Made by a program: the position numbers and the translations under genes
Shown here: piece by piece, positions 49,212 through 56,341 of the stretch
How positions within the stretch are numbered: the stretch's first letter is position 1
How the letters are laid out: every line of letters begins with the position of its first letter
The notes under the pieces: generated by a model
What the model saw: only the letters and a program-made list of their open reading frames with translations
Told to the model about the DNA's origin: nothing
Database searches by the model: none
Assembly (NCBI GenBank): GCA_937898525.1
Contig: CALCBC010000130.1
Location: 1 to 64,000, forward strand
Direction of reading: 5' to 3'
Origin: an uncultured Sphingomonadales bacterium
GTDB lineage: Bacteria > Pseudomonadota > Alphaproteobacteria > Sphingomonadales > Sphingomonadaceae
DNA: 64,000 nucleotides

Positions 49212-51556
49212 ATCGGGTTCCCGTCCCGGTCCCGGTAGATCTCGCGCCGCCCGACGTGGTTGGCCGGGCCGACGAGGCCCTCGGCCTCCATCCGCTCGAT
49301 CCACTTGGCCGCGGTGTTGTAGCCGACGCCCATCTGCCGCTGCAGCCAGCTGCCGCTCGCCTTCTGGTTCTCGAACACGATCTGGCAGGCCTGGCGGTAC
49401 CTGCGCTCCTCGGGATTGTCGCTGGCGGTGAGCTCGTCGTCGAAGCCGAAGAAGCTGTCCTCGGGTTCCTCGGTCACCGAATCGACGTAGGCCGGCGTCC
49501 CCTGCGCCCGCCAGTGGTTGGCGACGCGCTCGACTTCGTCGTCGCTGACGAACGGGCCGTGCACGCGGCGCAGCGGGCCCGAGCTCGGCTTGAACAGCAT
49601 GTCACCCTTGCCCAGCAGCTGCTCGGCGCCCTGTTCGCCGAGGATCGTGCGGCTGTCGATCCGGCTGGTGACGTTGAAGCTGATCCGGGTCGGCAGATTG
49701 GCCTTGATCACGCCGGTGATAACGTCGACCGAGGGACGCTGCGTCGCCATGATCAGGTGGATGCCGGCGGCTCGGCTCTTCTGGCTGAGCCGCTGGATCA
49801 GCACCTCGATCTCCTTGCCGACGGTAATCATCAGGTCGGCCAGCTCGTCGACGATCAGCACGATCTGCGGCAGCACTTCGTAGTCGAGCTGCTCCTCCTC
49901 GATCAGCTCCTCGCCGGTGTCGGGATCGAACCCGGTCTGGATGCGGCGGCCGAGCGGCTTGCCCTTGGCGATTGCCGCGGCGACGCGCTCGTTGAAACCC
50001 GCGAGGTTGCGCACGCCGATGTCGCTCATCATCCGATAGCGGCGCTCCATCTCCTCGACCGCCCACTTGAGCGCGCGGACCGACTTGTGCGGATCGGTCA
50101 CCACCGGCGAGAGCAGGTGCGGGATGTCGTCGTAGACCTTGAGCTCGAGGATCTTCGGGTCGATCAGGATCAGCCGGCACTCGTTGGGCGTGAAGCGGTA
50201 GAGCAGCGACAGCAGGATCGCGTTGAGGCCGACCGACTTGCCCGAGCCGGTGGTGCCGGCGACGAGCAGGTGCGGCATCGCCGCGAGGTCGGCGACCACC
50301 GGCTCGCCGGCAATGTCCTTGCCGAGGATGATCGGCAGCATGCCCTTGTGCCCGGCGAAAGCCTCGCTCGCGGCGAGTTCCTTGAAGCTGACCGTCTGGC
50401 GGTCGGCGTTGGGCAGCTCGATGCCCATCACGGTCTTTCCCGGAATCGGGCTGACGCGCGCCGAGATCGCGCTCATGTTGCGGGCGATGTCCTCGGCGAG
50501 GCCGATCACGCGGCTGGCCTTGATGCCCGGCGCCGGCTCGAGCTCGTACATCGTCACCACCGGGCCGGTGCGCACCGCGGTGATCTCGCCCTTGACGTTG
50601 AAGTCGTCGAGCACGTTTTCGAGCAGCCGCGCGTTGCGCTCGAGTGCGAGCTTGTCGAGCTTGGGCGCGGTGTCGGCCGGAGGATCGGCGAGCAGGTCGA
50701 GGCTCGGCAGCTGGTAGGTGTCGAACAGGTCCTGCTGGCGCGCCTTGCCGGCCGGCCTGGCCGGACGCGGCGGCAGGCTCGGGTCGCTGATCTCGGGCGG
50801 CCGGCGCTGAGGTTCCTCGTCGACCGCGGCCAGCGGCTCGGGCCGCGCGGCGCGCCGCTCCTTGCGCGGCTTGAACGGGTTGGGATCCTCGCGCACGGGC
50901 AGCCGCCGCAACAGCGCGGGGAGCGTCATCAGCCGCGCCCAGTCGAAGGCGAAGACCCGGGCGACGAGCACCGCGCCGACCGCGAAGCTCGCCAGCCCGA
51001 GGCCGAGCACGGTCCAGAACCGCGCCGATTCCGGCAGGAGCCCAGCCAGCGCCTCGATCGCGCCCGCGCCGAGCAGGCCGAACAGGCCGCCGTAGGACGC
51101 GGGCAGGCTGTCGGGCAGCGCACTCCAGTCGCGGGTCAGCAGCGAAAGCGCCGTGCCGAGCAGCACCATCGCCAGCACCAGCAGCGCCAGCGTGCGCCAC
51201 CAGCGGCGCCCGTGCGGCGTCTCCTCGGCCTCGGCGTCGCGCCACAGCTTGCTGGCGAAGGCGTAGAGCATCGGCACCAGCAGCACGGCGACCAGGCCGA
51301 ACAGGAACAGGGCACCGTCGGCCGCATAGGCGCCGGGCGCACCCATCCAGTTGGCGACCTCGCCGCCGGCAGCCGTCGAGAACGAGGGATCGGTCTGGGT
51401 ATACGAGACCAGCGCGAGGGCGAGGAACAGCGTCGCCACGCCGAGCACCGCGGCGCCGGTAAGCTGGCCGGCGCGCGCGAGCGAACGGCGGAACGCGGCA
51501 CGCCAGTCGGCGGGCTGCGCCCGGGGGCCGGAGCGCGTCAGCGCGCGTGTTGCCAT
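49208..51556 (-). CDS. ftsK: DNA translocase FtsK
   Basis: A 782-residue FtsK/SpoIIIE protein. Four N-terminal hydrophobic segments (VLGVATLFLALALVSY, LFLFGLVAVLLVPMLYAF, LLVLAMVLLGTALSLL and FGLLGAGAIEALAGLL) are followed by a Pro-rich linker. The motor domain has Walker A AGTTGSGKSVGLNAILLSL and Walker B region LIVDELADLMI. The C-terminal gamma winged helix (MGVGYNTAAKWIERMEAEG) recognises KOPS. It couples chromosome segregation to division at the septum. A gap with a palindromic repeat separates it from the thiE-like gene upstream. Confidence 0.96.
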   Translation of the reverse strand: MATRALTRSGPRAQPADWRAAFRRSLARAGQLTGAAVLGVATLFLALALVSYTQTDPSFSTAAGGEVANWMGAPGAYAADGALFLFGLVAVLLVPMLYAFASKLWRDAEAEETPHGRRWWRTLALLVLAMVLLGTALSLLTRDWSALPDSLPASYGGLFGLLGAGAIEALAGLLPESARFWTVLGLGLASFAVGAVLVARVFAFDWARLMTLPALLRRLPVREDPNPFKPRKERRAARPEPLAAVDEEPQRRPPEISDPSLPPRPARPAGKARQQDLFDTYQLPSLDLLADPPADTAPKLDKLALERNARLLENVLDDFNVKGEITAVRTGPVVTMYELEPAPGIKASRVIGLAEDIARNMSAISARVSPIPGKTVMGIELPNADRQTVSFKELAASEAFAGHKGMLPIILGKDIAGEPVVADLAAMPHLLVAGTTGSGKSVGLNAILLSLLYRFTPNECRLILIDPKILELKVYDDIPHLLSPVVTDPHKSVRALKWAVEEMERRYRMMSDIGVRNLAGFNERVAAAIAKGKPLGRRIQTGFDPDTGEELIEEEQLDYEVLPQIVLIVDELADLMITVGKEIEVLIQRLSQKSRAAGIHLIMATQRPSVDVITGVIKANLPTRISFNVTSRIDSRTILGEQGAEQLLGKGDMLFKPSSGPLRRVHGPFVSDDEVERVANHWRAQGTPAYVDSVTEEPEDSFFGFDDELTASDNPEERRYRQACQIVFENQKASGSWLQRQMGVGYNTAAKWIERMEAEGLVGPANHVGRREIYRDRDGNPI

Positions 51557-51654
51557 CTCGTTCCCCTCGCGTTCGAGCGGCGCGCATCATCCTCTTCGGC
51601 GGACTCGCCGTCAAGAATCGCTTTTTGTTCCGCCAGCGTGGGTTCTCTTCCTGG

Positions 51655-51804
51655 TTTCGCGCAAAGACGCAAAGGCACGAAGATCATGGCGCCCCATTGC
51701 CAATGCTGGTCCCGTCCGAAGGACAGGATGGGCCACTTCGCGGCCAGGGGCGGCCGGGATGTCGGACGTGACCTCCTCGCGTCTTCGCGCCTTCGTGCGA
51801 AAAC
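51655..51804. repeat. Intergenic element with imperfect 29-bp terminal inverted repeats
   Basis: The left end TTTCGCGCAAAGACGCAAAG (51655-51674, continuing to 51683) and the inverted right end (down from 51800) match at 22 of 29 positions. All seven differences are A/G transitions, five of which become G-U pairs in a minus-strand RNA. It fills most of the 248-bp gap between the thiE-like and ftsK genes. AAGxCGC units repeat inside each arm. It resembles a dispersed sphingomonad repeat and may form a transcript hairpin. Confidence 0.6.
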
Positions 51805-52350
51805 TCAGGACAACCCGTCGATCGCCGCCCACCGCGACCAGCGCAGCCGACGCGCAGTGCGTGCGGTCATGCCGCCAAGCGCGATGACCGGAACGCGCGC
51901 CTGGCGCGCGAGCAGGCGGAAGCGCACGGCGCCCAGTGCTTTCGCCCCGAGATGCGAGCGCGTCGGGAAGGCCGGGGACAGCATTACCGCGGTCGCGCGG
52001 ACGCGGTTGGCCTCGCCGATCTCGCGCAGCGAATGAGCGGTGGCAAGCGTGACGAGACGGCTGGCGGGGTAAAGCGCGCGGGGTGCGCCGTAGAGGCCGT
52101 CGGCGCCCCATTCCCGCGCGGTCAGCGCGCTGTCGGCGAGGATCGCGAGATGGCCTCGGGCGCGGGCGATGCGCAGCAGCGCGTGCCACCGGGCCATGCG
52201 CTCGGCCTCGGGCAGGTGGTAGTGGCGGTAGACGAAGCCCGAACCGCGCGGCAGCCGCCGCAGCGCCCCTTCGAGCCCGGCGTCGTTGCGCGCGTCGGAT
52301 ACGAGCCACAGCTCGGGCAGGGGACGAGTTGGGCTCTGGCGCGTACGCAT
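51805..52350 (-). CDS. Thiamine phosphate synthase-like protein (ThiE family)
   Basis: A 181-residue TIM-barrel-type protein from ATG 52350 (MRTRQSPTRPLPELWLVSDA). ARGHLAILADSALTAREWGA, DGLYGAPRALYP, LVTLATAHSLREIGEANRV, SPAFPTRSHLGAKALGAVRF and VIALGGMTARTARRL are the ThiE phosphate-binding and product regions. ThiE joins the two thiamine halves. This copy is short and lacks some usual motifs, so it may be a paralogue such as a TenI-type protein. Divergent from yggS. Confidence 0.75.
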   Translation of the reverse strand: MRTRQSPTRPLPELWLVSDARNDAGLEGALRRLPRGSGFVYRHYHLPEAERMARWHALLRIARARGHLAILADSALTAREWGADGLYGAPRALYPASRLVTLATAHSLREIGEANRVRATAVMLSPAFPTRSHLGAKALGAVRFRLLARQARVPVIALGGMTARTARRLRWSRWAAIDGLS

Positions 52351-52371
52351 TCCCCCGCTATAGCGCGGCGC

Positions 52372-53034
52372 ATGGAAAGCGCAGCCACCCTGCTTGCCGC
52401 GGTCGAGGAACGGATCGCGCGTGCCTGCCGCGTCGCCCGGCGGGAACGCGACGAGGTCACGCTGGTCGCGGTCAGCAAGACCCATCCTGTCGAAGCGATC
52501 GTCCCGCTGATCGAGGCCGGCCAGCGTACTTTCGGCGAGAACCGCGTGCAGGAGGCCCAGGCCAAGTGGCCGGCGCTGCGCGAACGGTTCCCGGGCGTCG
52601 AACTGCACCTCGTCGGCCGGCTGCAGTCGAACAAGGCGGACGAGGCGGTCGCGCTGTTCGATGCAATCCACTCGCTCGACCGTTCCAGCCTCGTCGCCGC
52701 GCTGGCCAGGGCGATGGACAAGAGCGGGCGGCGCGTGCCGTGCTTCGTCCAGGTCAACATCGGCGAGGAACCTCAGAAGGGTGGCGTGGCGATTGCGGAG
52801 CTGACCGCGCTCCTGGCCGAGGCCCGGGATGCGGACATCCCGCTCGCCGGGCTGATGTGCGTCCCGCCGCTCGGGATCGAACCGGCGCCGTTCTTCGCGT
52901 TCCTCGACAAGCTCGCGCGCGATCACGGGCTGGCAGGCCGCTCGATGGGCATGAGCGGCGACTTCGAGACCGCGATAATGCTCGGCGCGACTCACGTCCG
53001 CATCGGCACCGCCCTGTTCGGGGAACGGTCCTAG
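52372..53034 (+). CDS. YggS-family pyridoxal-phosphate homeostasis protein
   Basis: A 220-residue PLP-binding protein. The PLP Lys is in VTLVAVSKTHPVEAI. GENRVQEAQAKWPAL, LHLVGRLQSNKADEAV, IHSLDRSSL, FVQVNIGEEPQKGGV, and MGMSGDFETAIMLGATHVRIG are hallmark YggS/PROSC segments. It keeps PLP levels in balance. ATG 52372 is divergent from the thiE-like gene; their starts are 21 bp apart. The stretch 53035-53110 has no gene. Confidence 0.93.
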   Translation: MESAATLLAAVEERIARACRVARRERDEVTLVAVSKTHPVEAIVPLIEAGQRTFGENRVQEAQAKWPALRERFPGVELHLVGRLQSNKADEAVALFDAIHSLDRSSLVAALARAMDKSGRRVPCFVQVNIGEEPQKGGVAIAELTALLAEARDADIPLAGLMCVPPLGIEPAPFFAFLDKLARDHGLAGRSMGMSGDFETAIMLGATHVRIGTALFGERS

Positions 53035-53110
53035 CCATTGCGCGCGCCGGTTCGGCGGAGGATAAGGCGCGCAAGACGCGGTTGGGGGACTGCATCGTGA
53101 CAGGGGACTC

Positions 53111-54931
53111 TTGCGGACAATGAGCCGGCGCCGTTCGCGCCCGTGGCTGCCGCGCCGGCTGCCCGCGGTCCCGCAGACGCGCCTTTCGTGGGTTCGCTCG
53201 CTGTGGTTCTTCGCGCTGGCGCTCGCCGTGGCACTGGACATCGCGGGGACGGTGTTCGCAGTGCGCGAGATCACGCGCTTCGGACCGGAGTTCTGGCGCT
53301 TGGGGCTCAACTCCGAAGTGCAGAACGATGGCTCGGTCACCGTCGCGTCGATCGGGGGAGTCTCGGGGCTCCCGGAGATTCCGCCGCAGTCGCGCATCAC
53401 GGCGATCGACGGCACTCCGGTCCCGCGGGGCACCGCAGTGTGGGACCTCGCCAAGCGCCTCAAGGCGGAGGACGGGCGTGTGCTCTCGCTCACGATCCGG
53501 CAACCGGGCGGGCGCATCGCCGCGCACCGCATAGAGGCCTCGCCGCGCTATGTCGCCGAAGCGGGTGATCCCGGGCCGTTCGACCGTCACGAGCGGGTCG
53601 CGATCAGGCTGGCGTTCTCGCTGCTCACGTGCATGACGCTGATCGCCTGCGCGGTGCTGCTGTTCCTCAGGCGACCGCGCGATACGGTGGCGCTGCTGTT
53701 CTCTTTCGCTTTCCTGATCTTCGCGGCGATCATCGACCCACCGCTCGGCCTGTGGATCGCGACCGGATTCGGCCACGTGTTCGACGTCTATTCCACCCTC
53801 GGCTGGGTGCTGCTGGTAATCGCCATCGCAGCGTTTCCCGACAGCAGGTTTACGCCCCCGGCGATGCGCTGGGTCCTCGTCGCCGCACCGCTGCTCGCCG
53901 TGCCGCTGGCTTTCGAGGATCTGCCGATGCTGGTCGGCACGCTGCTCGGCTTCGTGCTCCCCCTGTTCCTTCTCGTCTGCCACGTGATCAAGTACCGCCG
54001 CCTGGGGCCCGGCATCGAGCGGCAGCAGCTGAAATGGGCCGCCTTCGGGTTCGGCGCCGGGTTCACCCTGCTGACGCTTGCCTATGTCGTGTTCATGGCC
54101 ACCGACACGCTGGCCGGGCCCGAGGTCATTGCCAGCCTGGCCGTCCTCGCGCTGTTCGACTTCGGCTTCATCGCCATGGCGCTCGGCCTGCTGGTCGCGC
54201 TGCTGCGCTTCCGGCTGTGGGAAGCCGACACGGTGATCGGCCGCTCGGCGGTCTCGGCCGCGGTCACCGTCTCGGTCGGCATCCTGTGGACGCTCAGCAC
54301 CGACCTCGTGAAGATCGCCGTCGAGTGGGTTCTCGGCGAGGAGAACGACACGATCGCCACCATCGTCGGCGGGTTGCTGGCGGCGGGCGTGTTCGCGCCG
54401 ACCCAGGCCCTGGCGATGCGCTGGGCAAGGCGCCGGCTGCACGGCGACGAGAGCCGGATCGAGCGACTGATCGAACGCCTCGCCGTGTGGCGGGCGACCG
54501 AAATGCCCGAGGAGATCGGGGTGCGCACGCTGTCGGCGCTGCAGGCGGCAATCCACTGCAACGCCGCCGCGGTGCTGGTCGACGGGCCGCGCGGACTCGA
54601 ACTGCTCGCCTCGCGCGACGTCGAGCGGGCCGAAGACCTGAGCACGCCGAGCTACGACCCGGCGAAGGACGGCCGCTTCGTCATCCGCCAGCCGCTCGAG
54701 GACGAGGACGGCCCGATCGGGCTGCTGCTGGTCGGCCCGCGCTCGGACCTCAACCGCTACAACGCGGCGCAACTGGACGGGCTGGCAAAGCTGGCCGAAC
54801 CGCTCGCCGAGGCGCTGCGCGCGGCGCTCAAGCGCGCGCAGCATGCCGAGAGCGTGCATTCGAAGCTCGGCTCGGTCGAAGAGCGGCTCGCGCGGCTCGA
54901 ACAGTCGGGTCCACGGCTCAGCCCGACCTGA
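53111..54931 (+). CDS. PDZ / multi-TM / GAF membrane protein lacking a kinase domain
   Basis: About 606 residues from TTG 53111 (GGGG nearby; ATG 53120 is alternative). The order is: N-terminal helix (WFFALALAVALDIAGTVFAV), a PDZ-like periplasmic domain (SRITAIDGTPVPRGTAVWDL, LSLTIRQPGGRIAAHRI), about seven further transmembrane helices (residues ~165-440), and a C-terminal GAF-like domain (EEIGVRTLSALQAAIHCNAA, QPLEDEDGPIGLLLVGPRSD, AQLDGLAKLAEPLAEALRAA), ending in a short coiled coil. This is the sensory half of PDZ-type histidine kinases, but no H-box or ATP-binding domain follows. The mscS gene follows 73 bp later. Confidence 0.75.
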   Translation: MRTMSRRRSRPWLPRRLPAVPQTRLSWVRSLWFFALALAVALDIAGTVFAVREITRFGPEFWRLGLNSEVQNDGSVTVASIGGVSGLPEIPPQSRITAIDGTPVPRGTAVWDLAKRLKAEDGRVLSLTIRQPGGRIAAHRIEASPRYVAEAGDPGPFDRHERVAIRLAFSLLTCMTLIACAVLLFLRRPRDTVALLFSFAFLIFAAIIDPPLGLWIATGFGHVFDVYSTLGWVLLVIAIAAFPDSRFTPPAMRWVLVAAPLLAVPLAFEDLPMLVGTLLGFVLPLFLLVCHVIKYRRLGPGIERQQLKWAAFGFGAGFTLLTLAYVVFMATDTLAGPEVIASLAVLALFDFGFIAMALGLLVALLRFRLWEADTVIGRSAVSAAVTVSVGILWTLSTDLVKIAVEWVLGEENDTIATIVGGLLAAGVFAPTQALAMRWARRRLHGDESRIERLIERLAVWRATEMPEEIGVRTLSALQAAIHCNAAAVLVDGPRGLELLASRDVERAEDLSTPSYDPAKDGRFVIRQPLEDEDGPIGLLLVGPRSDLNRYNAAQLDGLAKLAEPLAEALRAALKRAQHAESVHSKLGSVEERLARLEQSGPRLSPT

Positions 54932-55004
54932 TCCCGCCCGCGGAGCGGGACCCGTTCCGCCGGACATGACGTTCCTTCCGTATCCTCACGGAAGAGGAGC
55001 CTGC

Positions 55005-56006
55005 ATGGCGAAGCGCGCAATTCTCTGGGCCCTGCTGCTCGCCCTGGCGTTCCCGACCGCTGCCCCGGCCGCGGCGCCGCTGCCGGCTTCGGAAGCGGCG
55101 GAGGAGAGCCAGCAACCCCTCGCGCCCATCGATCTGACCAGCGAAGACGATGATATCCGCACGCGGCTGACCCAGGTCTTCCGGGCGATCGACGGGCTCG
55201 AGTCGGTTCGCATCGCCGTCGAAGGCGGCGTCGTCACGCTCGCCGGGACGACGCTCAACGACGCCGCGCGCGCGGAAGCCGAAGCGCTCGCAGGGCGGGT
55301 TGCCGGCGTGGTGGCGGTCGAAAACCACATCGAAGTCGAGCATCGGCTCGGCCGCCGGCTCGCGCCCGTGGTCCAGCACACCGAGGCACTCGGGGCCGAG
55401 GTGCTCGCATACCTGCCGCTGATCGCCGTCGCCCTGGTCGTGTTCGCCGCGTTCTGGATCGCCGGGGTCGTCTTCACCCGTCGGACGAACATCTTCCGTA
55501 GCGTGATCGAGAACCCGTTCATCGAGACGCTGCTCGAGCAGATCGTCCGTGCGCTGTTCATCCTCGCCGGGCTGGTCGTCGCAATGAGCATCCTCGGCAC
55601 GACCGCGTTGATCGGCTCGGTGCTCGGGGCCGCGGGCGTGCTCGGCCTGGCGATCGGCTTCGCGATGCGCGACACGATCGAGAACTACATCGCCTCGATC
55701 CTGCTCAGCGTGCGTCAGCCGTTCGCGCCCAACGATGTGGTTATCATCGAGGGCGTGGAAGGGCGCATCACCACGCTCAATTCGCGGTCGACGATCATCA
55801 CCACCTGGGACGGCAACGAGGTGCGGATCCCAAACGCGATCGTCTACAAGACCAAGATTACCAACCTGACCCGTACGCCGGAGCGGCGGTTCGACTTCGA
55901 GTTGAGGGTGCGGCTCGATACCGACATCACCGCCGCGCTCGCGGCCGCGCTGGCCACGGTCAAGGCGGTCGACGGCGTGCTCGAGGAGCCGGCCCCTCCG
56001 TCGTAG
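55005..56006 (+). CDS. mscS: MscS-family channel with BON domain, first part of frameshifted gene
   Basis: From ATG 55005 (GAGGAG six bases ahead). A signal peptide (AILWALLLALAFPTAAPAAA), then a BON domain (DIRTRLTQVFRAIDGLESVR, VVTLAGTTLNDAARAEAEAL, VVAVENHIEVEHRL), then MscS helices: LPLIAVALVVFAAFWIAGVV, EQIVRALFILAGLVVAMSIL, and the pore-lining LGAAGVLGLAIGFAMRDTIE. The beta domain (RQPFAPNDVVIIEGVEGRIT, IPNAIVYKTKITNLTRTPER) follows. It stops at TAG 56004 in the C-terminal domain. The next frame continues with matching sequence (SRIDEYAIVITVLGWV), so a base seems lost in the CCCC at 55993-55996. Confidence 0.85.
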   Translation: MAKRAILWALLLALAFPTAAPAAAPLPASEAAEESQQPLAPIDLTSEDDDIRTRLTQVFRAIDGLESVRIAVEGGVVTLAGTTLNDAARAEAEALAGRVAGVVAVENHIEVEHRLGRRLAPVVQHTEALGAEVLAYLPLIAVALVVFAAFWIAGVVFTRRTNIFRSVIENPFIETLLEQIVRALFILAGLVVAMSILGTTALIGSVLGAAGVLGLAIGFAMRDTIENYIASILLSVRQPFAPNDVVIIEGVEGRITTLNSRSTIITTWDGNEVRIPNAIVYKTKITNLTRTPERRFDFELRVRLDTDITAALAAALATVKAVDGVLEEPAPPS

Positions 56007-56341
56007 TGAGCCGGATCGACGAATACGCGATCGTGATCACCGTGCTCGGCTGGGTCGACCAGCGCAGTTCGGACTTCGGCAAGGTCAAGAGCGAGACCAT
56101 CCGCCTGGTCAAGGAAGCCTTCGACGCCCGCCACATCGAACTGGCCGAACCGGTGCAGAACTATCGCGAGCTTCGCGCGCCGCGCCCCGAACCAGCTTCC
56201 ACCGCTGCCGCCTACCAGCCCACCGCCGAGGAGCTGCGCCAAATCACCGACACGAGCCGGGACAGGACGATCGAAAACAAGGTCGCCGAGCAACGTGCCG
56301 AGGCAGACGACGACCTGCTGGCCCCGGCGCAGCGCGGCTGA
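56006..56341 (+). CDS. mscS: C-terminal remainder of the MscS-like gene, in another frame
   Basis: A 111-residue frame opening at GTG 56006, overlapping the upstream TAG by one base (TAGTG). SRIDEYAIVITVLGWVDQRS and KVKSETIRLVKEAFDARHIE are the end of an MscS alpha/beta C-terminal domain, not an independent protein. It carries on exactly where the 55005 reading stops. If one C were restored, the reading would run ...EEPAPSVVVSRIDEYA. It may be a sequencing error, a broken gene, or reinitiation of a split protein. The tail (TAEELRQITDTSRDRTIENK and on) is charged. Confidence 0.6.
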   Translation: MSRIDEYAIVITVLGWVDQRSSDFGKVKSETIRLVKEAFDARHIELAEPVQNYRELRAPRPEPASTAAAYQPTAEELRQITDTSRDRTIENKVAEQRAEADDDLLAPAQRG

